DNA of 64,000 nt from assembly GCF_000835495.1 (NCBI RefSeq), contig NW_015622544.1, forward strand, positions 825,704 to 889,703, in the 5' to 3' direction. Shown piece by piece: positions 11,978 to 24,091 of this stretch (the stretch's first letter is position 1; the number at the start of each line of letters is the position of its first letter). A program made the translations under genes and the position numbers. The notes under the pieces are model-generated. The model saw only the letters and a program-made list of their open reading frames with translations. It searched no databases and was not told the DNA's origin. The stretch comes from Cladophialophora immunda (Eukaryota > Ascomycota > Eurotiomycetes > Chaetothyriales > Herpotrichiellaceae).

Positions 11978-13609
11978 AGCAAAGCCCCATCTCACCACCC
12001 TGATTTCTACAGCCACGACTCTACGACACATTACGAATCGGAGACCCTTTTCCTTTGTGAGCAACGGCTTTTCATTCCCTGATGAATTATACCTCGTTCT
12101 TTTACTTTCATGATACATGAATTTGTACGACCAGGACGCTTTTCGACTTTGCATGATGTACGACTATGATTTGTGAGAACCGGTAATCCTGGCTCACAGC
12201 AAAAAGCATTCTGAGGGGGGGAAGTGCGAAAATAGGCAGGCGGACTTTTACTTTTTGTTGGCCCTTAACGATCTTGTTTGCATGGCTCGATGCATGTAAA
12301 GGAGGAATCTTCTGTACAATAGCTGCCGTCGTGTCGGTCGGTACCTTTTCGGGCTTTCGCAGCCATGTTCCTTCGGGGGAAGAAGGAATGGCGGATTCTG
12401 AAGCATTGCAAGGTTCCTCACTGTGGTTGGAGGCAGTTCCCTGTGTTTTGTTTCCCAATCATAGGTGGCACCGAGTGGTGCGATCGAGTGACGGTCCAGC
12501 CACCAGGGACCAGTATATCAATCCTCACTTGAAGCAAGGCCTCGCGCGCTCTCTCTTGCCATGACCTTCAGTAACATCGGTAGCTAGCCCTGTACGTCTA
12601 GCCTCACTTTGCCAGGATAAGTTGTGTGGTCTTTGTGTAGGATCCAATAGCAAGGCTCGGGACAAGGCAGTGGTCGAAAGATATTCTCACAGTCTCCCCC
12701 CTGTCTCCTGCACTCTTGGGGATTGACAGGAGTCTCCCTTGCAAGACAAAAGAACTACCCTCGTCCCCTGGTAGGCGCTCGCCCTCTCGGTACCCTCGCA
12801 TTGTCGCACCCAGATCCCTGTTTTCGCTTGTAGAAGAGGCGTTCGCTTTCAGCCTCCCCGGACGATCCCCCCTCGACAGCCACTAAAAGAGCACGCGCGA
12901 CCTTTGACTCGGATGATCACAAACACTCCCGTGTGTCGGCCGTGGGGGACGGCTTGTTTCAGATGATCCGGATCGATCTTCAAGAGCCGCGCAGGAGTGG
13001 ACAAGTTGGGTTGTGGGTGTCTGTGGCTCAACTGTTTCTCCCATATGCATCGCCACTCAGGATCCCACCTCGCGAGAGTCCTCGATACGGCTAGACCGAG
13101 CAACGTTCTAATGATGAGAGGGATGTTACATGCGAGAAAACTGGGAATGTCGAGCACAAAGATGCGTGGACTGTCCTTCAGCGAGATTCGTCAAGCGTAT
13201 TTGGAACCGCTGCGGCCTTTCGCCTGCGCACCAGCACTGCCAATCAGACATCGTCGCCTTGCGAGTCGACTTGGATGGAGCAGCGCGAGAGTTGCAACAG
13301 CCTCACCTTTCCTAGGTGACAGCTCGGAGGTCTAGGCTGCCACGATCCGTCATCCTTGACGTGTATGAATCTCTGCCAGAACGGCGAGAACAGACGAATC
13401 AAGACCGAAAGAAAACTATTTGACAGCTCATGCGTCTTTCTTCTGACACGGAAACCCCAACAGGCCACACAGTCGTTCCACAACCAGGCAAACGTCAGGC
13501 GTCCAATGGTGGTCGAGTCTGACGGTGCTGGCGACTTCAGCCAGGTGATATTGGACTCGTGCTGGGGCACAGCAGGACGATTGCTAGACAAAGCCACCCG
13601 TCGCCAGTC
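11978..13609. other. intergenic, no gene seen
   Basis: Short open frames on both strands only, none with recognisable motifs. It serves as the 3' flank of the Gln-rich gene and the upstream region of the monooxygenase gene. I see no RNA gene. Confidence 0.5.
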
Positions 13610-15601
13610 ATGTCTGCTCCCACGCGAGTCATCGTCATTGGCGCCGGCATCGCGGGCCTCGTCGCCGCAAAGACCTATTTGCAAGTCTGCAAGCACCTCG
13701 GGCGCCCGCTCGAGCTGATCGTTCTCGACGAAGCAAGGGACTCGGGCGGCGTGTGGACGACAGAGCGCCATTATCCGGGCTTGATGGTCCAGGCCCCAAA
13801 CGGATACTACGAGCTGTCCGACTTCTCCATGGTGGATGAGGAGCACCCGTGGGACTCGCTGATCCCGGCCGCCAGAGAACAGGCGTATCTGGAATCATAC
13901 GCTCGCAGGTTTGATGTCTACGACAAGATCCGCTTCTCCACGGTTGTTGTCAAAGTCTCCAAGCGGGAAGCACCATCACCACCGGGATGGTTTGTCGAGA
14001 CTGCGTCTGGGGAAGTACTTGAGTGCGACAAGCTCATCGTCGCGTCGGGACTGTACTCAAAGCCCAGACCGATCCCAATTTCTGTGTCCGCTTACGCCGG
14101 CACAGCTGTCCACTCGCGCGACCTGGGCCGCGTGCACGAGCGCATCTGCAACGATCCCACCGTGAAGGATGTCGTCGTGGTAGGAGCCTGCAAGTCGGCC
14201 GTGGAGGCATGCTCCGTCTTCCTCGCCTCCCACAAGAGGGTTCACTGGCTCGTTCGGCCTTCAGACCAGGGCGCGCCGCTGATCATCTCCCACCCCGAGG
14301 CAAAGCCCAATCCACTGGCAATCGCTGGCACAAGGCTGTTTCCGGCCTTTAGCCCGTCAATGTGGAGCACCAGCGGCTTCTGGTACAGCTTTCTGCACTC
14401 GGGACGCTGGATCCTGGGTACCTGGCTCGTGCAGGGATTCTTCAATTTAATGAGCTGGATGATCACGAGGGAGATACATTATGGCAAGAGCCAGAACTCC
14501 GCAAAGATCCAGCCCAAACGGAAGTCCATGTTCTTCTATACCACCTACCTTAGTCTGGTTGTGGAGGGCCACCCATTCTTCGATGCATTGCACGAGGATA
14601 ACCCCGAGAAACTCACCGTCTATCGGGCGACACCAGTGAAATGCGAAGGCAGAGAACTCGTCGTGAATGAAGAAGACAGTGGACCGAGAACTCTTCCAGC
14701 TGATGCCATCATCTGGAGTATAGGCTGGGAGCCTGGCCTTGACTTCTTTGAGCCGGCGGAAGCAGCAGAAATTGGCCTCCCTGTGCGTTTGAGCAGCATC
14801 GGTAACAAGAACGAAACGTCGTCTGCACCCGCAAAGGGCGCTGCTCCAATACAGTCTCCCGTCACGCCAACAGACCTTGATCTTCCAGCCCTCGAATTCT
14901 ACGACGGCAAGGTAAGGAAACTGTTCCCAGCAACGTTAAACCAAACACCTGCTCAACCCCAAGATCCTACCAGCGCCCTGTTGCACACGCGATGGGGTCT
15001 CTATCGCTTCCTCATCCCATCTAGCCATTTTGCGAAGGATGACCGCACGCTCGCATTTGCTGGCTTCATATCCTCTGGTCAGACGGTCGCCACGTCCGAA
15101 GTTGGCGCACTCTGGGCCGTGGCGTGGCTTGAAGATCTCTTCACTCGCAGACCGATGCCCCTCCTCGATAGGGTTGACGCCGATAGATTTGCCATCCCGC
15201 CGCCGGCTTCAGCATCAGAGGCGAGACACAAGGAGGAAACAACGGATGGTCGGGGCCCCGAGGAGCTCAAACTCCTGGCCGATGCCGAAATCCGCTTCAA
15301 TCAGGCCTTCCAAGAACGCCGCTACGGGCTTCGCGGCGCAAGATCGCCGGAAATGATCCTAGAGGCACGAAGCTACATCGACATGTTGTGTCGAGACTTG
15401 GGCATTGAGCCGCAGCGCAAACGATATCGGATGCGTGAGCGGAATGGCGGAGCTCTGCCAATGGAGCAGACAGGCTGGTGGGATGGGGTCAAGAACTGGT
15501 TCAGGGAGTATTTCGAGCCGTACATTGCGCCCGATTTCAAGGGTGCCGTGGAAGAGTTCCTGAGGAATAGAGAGACAGCGCTGCGGGAGAAGGAGAACTA
15601 G
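13610..15601 (+). CDS. flavin-dependent monooxygenase (FMO-like)
   Basis: Such enzymes use FAD and NADPH to insert one oxygen atom into a soft nucleophile or carbonyl substrate. This single-exon gene encodes 663 residues from the ATG at 13610. An upstream in-frame ATG at 13559 would add 17 residues but spoil the typical start, in which the FAD Rossmann motif GAGIAG comes within the first 20 residues. Further family marks are GGVWTTERHYPG, where the substrate-side GGxW block is typical of FMOs, a VHSRDL block like the FMO YxGxxxHS motif, and a second dinucleotide motif VVVVGACKSAVEA near residue 205. In the second motif a Cys stands in place of a usual Gly. The C-terminal extension of about 90 residues is charged. 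The substrate is unknown. Neighbours do not suggest a biosynthetic cluster. Confidence 0.85.
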   Translation: MSAPTRVIVIGAGIAGLVAAKTYLQVCKHLGRPLELIVLDEARDSGGVWTTERHYPGLMVQAPNGYYELSDFSMVDEEHPWDSLIPAAREQAYLESYARRFDVYDKIRFSTVVVKVSKREAPSPPGWFVETASGEVLECDKLIVASGLYSKPRPIPISVSAYAGTAVHSRDLGRVHERICNDPTVKDVVVVGACKSAVEACSVFLASHKRVHWLVRPSDQGAPLIISHPEAKPNPLAIAGTRLFPAFSPSMWSTSGFWYSFLHSGRWILGTWLVQGFFNLMSWMITREIHYGKSQNSAKIQPKRKSMFFYTTYLSLVVEGHPFFDALHEDNPEKLTVYRATPVKCEGRELVVNEEDSGPRTLPADAIIWSIGWEPGLDFFEPAEAAEIGLPVRLSSIGNKNETSSAPAKGAAPIQSPVTPTDLDLPALEFYDGKVRKLFPATLNQTPAQPQDPTSALLHTRWGLYRFLIPSSHFAKDDRTLAFAGFISSGQTVATSEVGALWAVAWLEDLFTRRPMPLLDRVDADRFAIPPPASASEARHKEETTDGRGPEELKLLADAEIRFNQAFQERRYGLRGARSPEMILEARSYIDMLCRDLGIEPQRKRYRMRERNGGALPMEQTGWWDGVKNWFREYFEPYIAPDFKGAVEEFLRNRETALREKEN

Positions 15602-16208
15602 AACGAGATAGACCTGCGCTCATCAGGCTGGGATTTCGCAGTCGGTACCGTAGGTGAGACGGCACACCACGGGCAACACCTTTTGTTCTGCGAGAAGCTG
15701 AATGGATCAATCCTCTGACCCAACGTGGCAGGCAGGATAGTTGGTGTGTCTGGGATGGGGGCGACACTGGTGACTGCGTGGTCGCTGGTCAGGCCTCTGG
15801 CTGTCCTGCAACCAATCTTCCACTGGATGTGATAGCCTGTTCTTCGGTCTCCTTCTTGACCTGTTGTCTGCTTTGCGACCGCTTCTCTGTCCAATCGTGC
15901 CCCCGTTTCTCTCAGAATGGAGGCCACTAATGCTGCACGCAGCTGCAAGCCATGCATTAGCGCCAGCACCGCCTTTGTCCCGCAACAACTTTTGCAATGA
16001 TGAGGCTGTGGGTGGGTTTGCACATACACCCGAGCTTGACCTTCCAACGACTTTTGTGCTTGCCTTTTGTGCCATGAGCTGCGAGCACAACAGCGTAAAA
16101 GCCATGAAGGCGCTCCTGCCTGTGACACTTCTTCCACATGTCCAGCTTCAGTCTTGAGACTTGTCCTCGTCTCTTTCCCAGCCTGACCGAGGCTCCCCAG
16201 CGACGGTC
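15602..16208. other. intergenic, no gene seen
   Basis: A - strand frame (15957-16610) extends into the Clr5-domain gene and is its antisense shadow. Nothing else is recognised. It contains the upstream region of the Clr5-domain gene. Confidence 0.5.
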
Positions 16209-18192
16209 ATGGAGCCGCGACGACGAATCCATCCTCACACGCGCAAAGAATGGGAAGAAATCCGCCCGACTTTCACAGACCTCTATCAGGTGCAAAAGAA
16301 GAAGCTCTCCGAGATCGTGGAGATTCTTGGAGGGCGGGGGTTCCATGCTAGGTGAGCGCCGTGCCTGTATGAGGAGTGCTTTGGTGTTGACGAGGGCCGC
16401 AGGGAGTGCCACTACAAGACGTATATCAGAAAATGGGGTCTTGACAAGAAGAACAAGGTGGGTGCCAGGTCCTTTATGTATGATGAACGTCGACAGACGG
16501 TTCTGACACCGGCTGTAGCAATCCGACATGATTTTCGCCTTCCAAAAACTCCAACAGAGACAGGGAAAGGATACAGCTTTCCTGATCCGTGGACAGACTC
16601 GCTCCCGCAAGGACGTCGAACACTACTGGAAGCGCTGTCGCCTCGATCCAGCGTCTTTGTCCCCGGTCCCAAATACCCCTGATGGCATGGAGTATCGCAC
16701 CCCAAGCCCGTCTCCTGGACGAGAAGTTGGCGAAGCCGGATCCAAGGATACCGCACAGGAGGATGCGGATTCCTCACCGTTTGTCGAAGACGAGGACATT
16801 GCGGCTGTCTTTCAGTACATCAACCAGGATTTGATTTTCACTCCTCGATCTACCATCTTGCGCCTCCTCGATTCCCCGGAACAGTTGCAGCCTCTAGATC
16901 AAGCCTTGCATTATGCCAAGGTGCTCTTCCAATGGCATGTTGAGAGCGCAAATCCCGATCGGCTCCTTGTCTCCCAACGTGAAGCCGGAAACGTCATCAA
17001 TAAGTTCGAAAATTATGCCTTCAATGCTTTGGTGGCCATCATTTGCGATCTTTCCCATCCCATGATAGCAACTGGGCTACTCGATACATTAGCATACATT
17101 CCAAAAGTGGCGAAATACGACTGTTGGTCTGTAATGATGGTATTGCTGCGGATAGTGGTGAGCTATGCTGCATGGGTACGGTGCTTCACGTCGAGAATGA
17201 TAAAGATGGCGATACATGAGATCATGATCAGAGTTGTCACTATCTATGGTGCTGGTCATCCGGTGCCGTTGGTCTTAAGGGCTGTGATTCGGTCTTTCGA
17301 GGTCACAAGCACTATATCAGAGATGGTCTTCCTGGCCGAGAAAGACATGGTAGGACGGGCCCTCGGGTATGACCACCATAACATGGAAACGGTACTCGAA
17401 AATCTCTGCGCAGTTCAATACCGATCTGACCATTCGAATGCAGCACTGAAGTGTGCCAACGAGCTACATCGCCTCGCGCTTCGCCGACATCGAAGAGACA
17501 TGACCCAAGACAGCCTCCTTTCTCTTCTGGATGCTAAACTGAGAATGTCGCAATTTCATCTGGACCTTGACGACTTTGAAGAAGCCGAAGTCTGGATAGA
17601 AAACGGCCTCCAAACTTGCTCAGAGATAAAGCATTCAGCCACTCGGGACAGCTTTCAATCGACCTTCTCCTATGACCGAGGCTTACTGATGATGAGGTCT
17701 GGTCAATGGTCTGCGGCATTCGAAACTTTTGGAAAAGTCATTGATTTTAGGATGCGATGGTGGGGAGCTGGAGATGCTCACGTTATTTCAGCTGCCCGAA
17801 GTATGAAACTCATACTGCGGTGGCAGGCTGAAGAAGCGCAGCGTTTGAGTGCTGCACAAGGAGATAATCAGAACAGGAGGCCAGAGAGTACTTGCGTTGC
17901 AGGCCAGGAGGAGTCAGGCATCAACCGACTACCAGAATCTTTGGGGGATGAAGAACCACCACATGTCAGGGTTAATTCAGCAGAGCCTCTCAATGACGGA
18001 GACTCACACCTGTCGACCAGCCGAGTGGACCAACAGCCTTGGACAATCGGGCACGTTGAAGGATTGACGGACGAACAACCGCATCAACAAGCGGAGAGCC
18101 CTTGGGATGGCCAAATGCTAGAGCCGGCGGCAGAAGAAGGTCTGTCGTGGATGACCTGGTCCGATCAAGACACGGTCGAGTGGATAGGATGA
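16209..18192 (+). CDS. Clr5-domain protein, possible regulator
   Basis: Three exons (16209-16351, 16403-16457, 16519-18192) join in frame over 51- and 61-nt introns to give 623 residues. The N-terminal part is a Clr5 domain: HPHTRKEWEEIRPTFTDLY, then the exon-2 block HYKTYIRKWGLDKKNK, the usual ending of that domain. The fission yeast Clr5 protein acts in heterochromatin silencing, but in filamentous fungi the domain is common in many proteins of unknown function. The middle part (about residues 150-480) is predicted alpha-helical, with TPR-like helical pairs such as ALKCANELHRLALRRH, and the C-terminal 140 residues are acidic and disordered. Splicing is supported because the domain is broken without both introns. 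DNA binding is inferred from the family only. Confidence 0.85.
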
Positions 18193-19444
18193 ACCGGCAC
18201 AAAAGAAGCTCCCTGTGTCGATCAAAGCGATGATGGCCATTCTGATGGTGATGACGATCCCTGGAAATGGACACCGACGGAGTAAACAGGAGAGCGCGTT
18301 ACAAGGCGTTTAGGTATACATGATGGCATGTTACGTTGTTTCATATGTTCCCGAGCCAGAAACAATCTCACCATGATCTAATTTTGAATGAACTCAGAGC
18401 AGACACGCTAGATCCCCAAGGCCTTTCCCTCCCCTCCCCTCTGTCCCGTTTGGACACAATTCTCTCTCCTCCCCCCCTCTCTCTGTCCATGTGTGTGTGG
18501 GGGGTGGGGGGGGGGGGGTGTACGCTTCATCAACATGCCCCTTCGCACTTCCCCTACCTCTGTAGACCGCTTCCCAAACGACAGCCCTCGCCGACAAGGC
18601 CTCCGTATCCTACCACGAGACCTTACCATACGCCCGCATCCTATATACCTGGGTACTTCCCGCGAGCACCGGAGAAGACGAGGAGAAGATGGGGACGAGG
18701 ACCATGAGAAACTGATGATGATAGTAGAGTAGAGGGGCAGAGGGGGGGAGGAGGAGGAGACTTCAACATCACTCGGACGCAAGAGGTCGAGAAAGGGAGA
18801 TATGCATGCATACACACACGGATACCCTCCCTGGCTCCCTGCTTCCCTGCCTCGATGTGATTGGCGACGACGGATGTCCTCATTCGTTGCACCAATTGAT
18901 CCAGTTCAAGCCTTTTTCCCTGCCAAAGGTAGAGGCATCCTGAGCCTAAGAGAAACACCTTTTTAGCATCGCAATAGGAAGGGTTGGGAACGCAACAAGA
19001 GCAGAAATCAAACAAGCTGCATCTTCTATTCGTGTCATCCAGTCGCTGTACATACTGATACCAAGACAGAATTGCCTGAAACAAAACCCGTCCTCCTGAC
19101 CAACAGTTTTGCCGAGTTGTAAACAATACAAGCTGACCAACCGACCACTGTTCACCCTCTGCTAGCGAAAGATGCGTGTCTTTTGGGCCGCTCCAGTATC
19201 CCAATCCCATTGCCCGATGCTGGTGTGGACCTCTCGAATCTCGAACGCCTTGCTGAAAGCCCCGCTGAGATACCCCCGGATCCTGTGACTCGCGCCCCAT
19301 GGCGGACCTGAAACGTGTCCAATATGCACAGATACAACATAAAATCAGACAAAAGAAAGAATGGGTTTCCCCTCCGGCGTCTCCAATGGCGCCTGCACAC
19401 CTCTCTTCAGTGCTTGGCTTGGTTGCGATATCGAAATTAAGCCA
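18193..19444. other. intergenic with low-complexity C- and G-runs
   Basis: Convergent 3' flanks of the Clr5-domain and Erf4-domain genes. The + strand has C-rich tracts at about 18,420-18,490 followed by a long G tract at 18,498-18,518 (listed separately). No gene is recognised. Open frames here are compositional. Confidence 0.5.
18491..18520 (+). repeat. GT/G-rich tract, possible G-quadruplex
   Basis: GTGTGTGTGG is followed by G runs of about six and thirteen bases interrupted by one T. A run of this length could form a G-quadruplex and is also prone to assembly or polymerase slippage error. It sits between two convergent genes. Confidence 0.6.
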
Positions 19445-21264
19445 TCATCGTGCCTTGCTTGTTGCACCAGCCGTTGCACTCTGCGGGGGTGCAGTCGCTG
19501 TTCCAGTTCCTTGTGTGTTAGGTCGCAGGCCCTGGCTCTCCCCGTCCTCACCCACGACCCTGACCTGAGGATCCGGAATCTGGATGTCGAGATTCATATA
19601 CCCGGTCCTCCTCAACGGGATAATTTTCACCCCATCTCGCGCACCGACTGTATGATTCCAGTCCTCCAACCATTCTTCTAGTCCCTTGAGAGCGCCTTTG
19701 ATTCCCCAGGGTCGGAAATCTTCCCAGAACCAACCTGTTAACACACCCATTATGCCATCGAACCAGTTCCACGTGGAAAATGGGTCATATGCTTGACAGA
19801 GAGTTTGATTGATGTGTTCTATCACGTATCGAAATTCTTGTTCTTGCATTAACGGGTCGAGGATTTCGGGGTATATGTTTGAGAATGTAGGAGCGAGATC
19901 GCCCACCACCATCCAGTCGCGGCGTATGCGGATGATGCGTGTCGCGCCGTACTCGGGTGAGTGTAATGGGACGTGGGGATTGAAATGTGGGAAACAGGGG
20001 TGGGAAGGACCCCAAGCGAGCTCCTCGGCGACGTCGCTGTCTTCATCTCCATTTGCTGCTCCTCTTTCCACATCTTCTAGGGATGCTGTATTCGGAGGAT
20101 GGCCGCTATCCGTGTATGCTCTCCCGCCAAAGGCCGAGGAGTGGATCGACGCAGCAGATTGTGCTCGCTTCAGTGACTTGTGAGAGGTGATGCGCCGAGG
20201 GGGTTGTAAAGGCTGATCAAGGGGATTGACGCCATAGCTCTGTCCTAGCACAGAGGGTCCTTGCTGCGTCGATGTCGGGCCCTCTACACTAAATTTGGAC
20301 GTAGGTACTGTGTGCGCCCGTTCAGGTGGCTTGAGGTCACTAGGGTCTTGCTTTTCCAGGTCCACCATCAGTCCGGCACCTTGAGAAGAAGACTCGGGAA
20401 CAAAATTATTGCCGCGCTGTTGATTAGAAGGGAGGCCGATGCTGGTTCGGTCGCCAGTTGGAGTCAGGTGAGGACTGTGTTCGACGATGGGGTCAGTAGG
20501 AGAGTGTTGACGTGAGCGACGTTGTTCGGGGAGGCTGAGAAGAGTATGGACTTCGCCGGTGCCGCGAGCACCGGCACCCACGTCGGTCGAAAGCTGAGGT
20601 CGTTGAGGCTGGACTCGGACTGGAGTAGGACGGGGGACGTAGTTGATGGGATTGAGGACACGTGAGGTGGCGGTGCGGTTGTCGGGTGGAATGGTTCTTT
20701 TTTGGCCCTGTCGCGGGAGCAACACTTCGAGGAAGGATCTTCTGTACGCACTGGGAGGTTGAGAAAGCGCAGGAGGAGGGGGAAGAGGCTTCTGTTGGTA
20801 TAGGAGGTAGTCGGCAGGAGGTGCAGGGTCGGCGGAGGATGAGGTCAATGATCGTGGGTCCGACAAAGGAGGATGGGGATGATGGATCTCTGGAGTCAGA
20901 TCAGGTGCATCTCTAACAGGTTGTTTTTCAAGCGCCCGCGGTGATAGATGGCTCTGATCGAAGGATGCAGGCTCCGTGGTGTTGGTGTTGGTGTTGATGG
21001 TGGATGGTGCAGCAGTTGCAGCAGCGGCAGTAGCTGGGACGTGGACGCGAATGGGCGGTGGAAAGGGGCGAGGGATGGGCGTGTTTCTGGCGGCCGCGGG
21101 CCTGGTGCTGATGCCGGCTGCGGTTGGCGGGCGCTTGCTGGGAGAAGGAGCCCTAGAATTTCTGCTGGCCTTCGATTATGCAGGAACAAGGACCTCGACA
21201 AACTCTCTTCGCTGCTGCTGCTGCTGCTGTTGCTGCTTCGGGCACTCAACCGCCTGCGCAGCAT
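19445..21264 (-). CDS. ERF4: Erf4-domain protein, palmitoyltransferase subunit (start uncertain)
   Basis: Erf4 partners the DHHC enzyme Erf2 to palmitoylate Ras at the ER/Golgi. The C-terminal domain (about the last 180 residues) has the family pattern HPCFPHFNPHVPLHSPEYG, RIIRIRRDWMVVGDLAPTFS, VIEHINQTLCQAYDPFSTWN and ILTGWFWEDF-like ending. The N-terminal half is long, Pro/Ser/Thr-rich and disordered. The frame is open from 21175 down to the stop at 19445, but no in-frame ATG precedes the domain in that exon. A first exon must supply the start: ATG at 21264 (poly-Ser coding) with a short intron ending at the TTCTAG near 21155 fits the phase. The donor is weak, so the 5' end is unproved. The Erf2 partner is not in the window. 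Confidence 0.8.
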
Positions 21265-22407
21265 CCTGCGCTCTCGACTGCAATCCTGTGTGAACCGACA
21301 ACGCGCTCACACGACCGAATTTGCAAATTGGGATCCCGGAGAGGGAGAACGTCAAAGACAGAGACAGAAGGGAATAATCATTCCTCTTGGTGCCCTACGC
21401 GGGCTGACTCGAGGCTATTCCGTATCCTTTTGCCCTATTATATTGGCCTTTGTGCCACCATGCCTCCCGGAATCAGCGTCCCTCACTTTCCAGCTGGTTT
21501 GACGAAGTTTGAGCCACTTCGCACCATTTGGCCTAAGCGATCCTCGTTCTCCCCTACGTTTTATTGATCGCTAGACGGCATCCCACGCCGGGACTTCCTT
21601 TCCGCCTCTCCCAATTCGTATAAATGACTTGCGAGGGCTCAGCGTTCCCTTCGAGTGCAACTCAAAGAGGCTCTAGCTCGAGGAAAAGACATGGGTTCGC
21701 AGATCATGGTGCCCAATTCTCTCTCAAAAGCTGCTCGCCTGCGCCCCGTAATGCGGCCAACGGGGCTAGACAGCCTTTCCTCTCTCCTGGGGTGGCCTGC
21801 TAGGGCTAATAAACTTCCACAACGGGTGATGGGCAATTGGGCATCACTTTGGGGAGAAAAAGGGGAAACGATCATCGGGACACGACTCGACCCTCCAACG
21901 TCACCCTCCTGCGCACCTCCCTTTCCTCCTCGAAAAGTGTATTCGACGTGTATCAAGGACAGGGGTAACCGTTCGGATGACCCTATTTCCGACGATCTGT
22001 ATACTCCGTTCTGGTATGCGTCAAGTTCTCAGAAGAGTTTCAGACATCTCTCAAGGAACAATTCAAATTCACAAATTCGTGCCACATTATGTCATAACTG
22101 TCACGGTGTGAAAAGGGGATGATCCCACGGAAATCCCTTAGGGCAATCCCTAAGAAGTAGGGCCAGCCGCTTGCTCAAGCCTCCATGCTCCCCGGGTACC
22201 GTTAGGCTACTAGCCTCTCTTCTCTACCAAAGTGGTCATTGGCTGCCCTGTGCGAGCGGGTCGACCTGCATGAACCGCTGCTCTTCGCATTCGATACAGA
22301 AAAGACCGCCAGTGATTTCGCTTCTCGAAGGTGATGGATTCCTCTAGCTTCCCAAGCAAACCGGGTCGATTCCCGGCTGGAACATCCTTGTCGCGGGTCT
22401 GCCACCA
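21265..22407. other. intergenic, no gene seen
   Basis: This interval lies upstream of the Erf4-domain gene and downstream of the first CFEM gene. Open frames at 21655-22122 (+) and 21639-21956 (-) overlap on opposite strands and show no domain. Confidence 0.5.
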
Positions 22408-23304
22408 TCAAAGCGAGATAATGCTCACGAGGCTTGCAATTCCCGCGCCCAAGATTAACATCAGTTCTGCAGGAGAGTTGGACCAAGTCCCGTCACTCGA
22501 CGACTGCGAGGGAGAAGCTGATAAGCCAGTGGAAGTTGCAGAGGCGGCCGGAGAAGTCGTGGTCGAGCTCGTCGAAGTGCTTGCACCGCTGGTTGACATT
22601 GACGTCACGGTAGCACTTGAGGACGTGGGAGTTGTTGCGGGAGGCATGGTCGATTGACTTGGTATGGCCACGGTGCTGAACAAAGGATTCGATGTCGACG
22701 TAGAAACGGTGGCCTCGGGTCCAATCTGTTATTCGCGACAAGTAAGCGTCGTCTCTACTTGAATGTGTTCTGAAGTCTAGATCGTCGTATCTTCGATAAC
22801 ATCGACTTCCCCAAGGCCGCGAGACTTACGGTCACAGGCACGCTGAATATTGCGCAAATCTCAGCTATTGCAGAAAACGTGACTGCCAGCGGTCAGCCTC
22901 AGCATACCGGCAGCGTTGAAGAACCAGAACAGACTTTCTTGATCCGTAGCATTGCAGGAAGCCACAGTACAGTTGTTGAGTCTCTCGATGTACATGTTGT
23001 TGGCACACAGGCAGGGCCACTCGCTTTCGCCGCTATTAGCCCACTGATCCCGCAAAAGGCCCTCTGCCCATTAAATCGCGCAAGATGTCGTGGATACCCT
23101 ACCTTCGCTGACAATCCGTGCCGTTGACATTTGCGACGCAATCGAGCTTTTCGAGCCATCTTAGCGCACGGCACGGTCCAAGCCCAGCGAGAGTCGTTCA
23201 CTTACAGCGCAGGCATCCACGTCGTCGTCTTGAGCCCAGGCGCCTTTGATGAGACACAGGGACCACAAGGCCAAGAGCACCGCGAGGTTACGGATCGTCG
23301 TCAT
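22408..23304 (-). CDS. CFEM-domain, GPI-anchor-type cell-surface protein (1)
   Basis: CFEM proteins are fungal wall or membrane proteins, some of which bind haem or act in adhesion. Five exons (23206-23304, 23103-23146, 22908-23032, 22830-22864, 22408-22725) join in frame to 206 residues. The signal peptide ends near WA at residues 23-24. Eight cysteines at about 32, 36, 45, 55, 57, 69, 74 and 93 match the CFEM pattern (CALDC, PCLC, NNC, ASC, EIC). Exons 2 and 3 were chosen so that all eight fall in one frame. A Ser/Thr/Ala-rich stalk follows, then a C-terminal hydrophobic tail (LMLILGAGIASLVSIISL) typical of GPI attachment. No Asp lies between Cys 45 and Cys 55; Glu 50 and Glu 52 stand there instead. 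The acceptor for exon 2 (AAAAG) is unusual. Confidence 0.85.
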
Positions 23305-24091
23305 GGCCGGACAGGTCGCGATGAGGAGTAGGTTGTTGTTTGGATTTTTTTTGTTGAAAGCCAGAAGAATCAGAGTATAGGATGGGGGGAAAAAAATAAA
23401 TAAAAGCTATGGTAGAAAGGATGGAGATGGTGGTTATTTCCAAGGTTCATTCATACCAAGCCAGAGACCTCGAGTCACTCGCTCAGCCAGTCACCTTGGT
23501 GGCTACCTAGTTGGGTAGTGGCCAGCGACATTCGACGTGGCAGGAGCAGGAGAAGGAGCAGGTGACTTGGATGGTATCAGGCACCGATGATTCACCACCG
23601 CACGAACGGGAGGCGCATCAACATCCAGATTGCTGCCTCGTGGATGCAACGATGGCCTAGTGCGAAAGCTTGACGTTGAACCCTCACCAGACAAATTCCA
23701 TGTTTATTTGGTGTCACTTGGACTGGCAACTGGTTTTGGCCTACTGGATGATGCACTGGCAAGTTGAGTGGGTGGCCTCTTGGCAGCCTCGTCATCGCAT
23801 TCGCAGCTCACGTGGCGACGGAGATGGGAAGAAACAAGTTCACAGGGACAGATGCCCAGGAGCATAATATATATATATATATATTTTTGTCGGTCATAGT
23901 GATATGGATTAGCTTCCTAACTCCCCAGTAACAATACAATCCATCGTGAATGCTTATAGTAATGGTGGTAGTCATCAATCTCGTGGCCCTGACCGTCCCA
24001 GTGTATTCATTTTCTCCGTCTCCAATGCAGTGGTATCAAAAAAAAAACTATACTGGTGCCCATGTCAAGAATGCAACTCCCAGAAGTGCAA
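23305..24091. other. intergenic between the two CFEM genes, with (AT)n
   Basis: Upstream region of CFEM gene 1 and 3' flank of CFEM gene 2. It contains a short TA microsatellite at about 23,866-23,883 and A-rich runs near 23,390. No further gene is seen. Confidence 0.5.

Noticed and set aside
15957..16610. 217-codon frame on - strand
   Set aside because: Antisense shadow of the Clr5-domain gene.
22312..22385. tRNA-like T arm (CCGGGTCGATTCCCGG) near 22,368
   Set aside because: The loop has six rather than seven bases and no matching acceptor or anticodon stem could be drawn.
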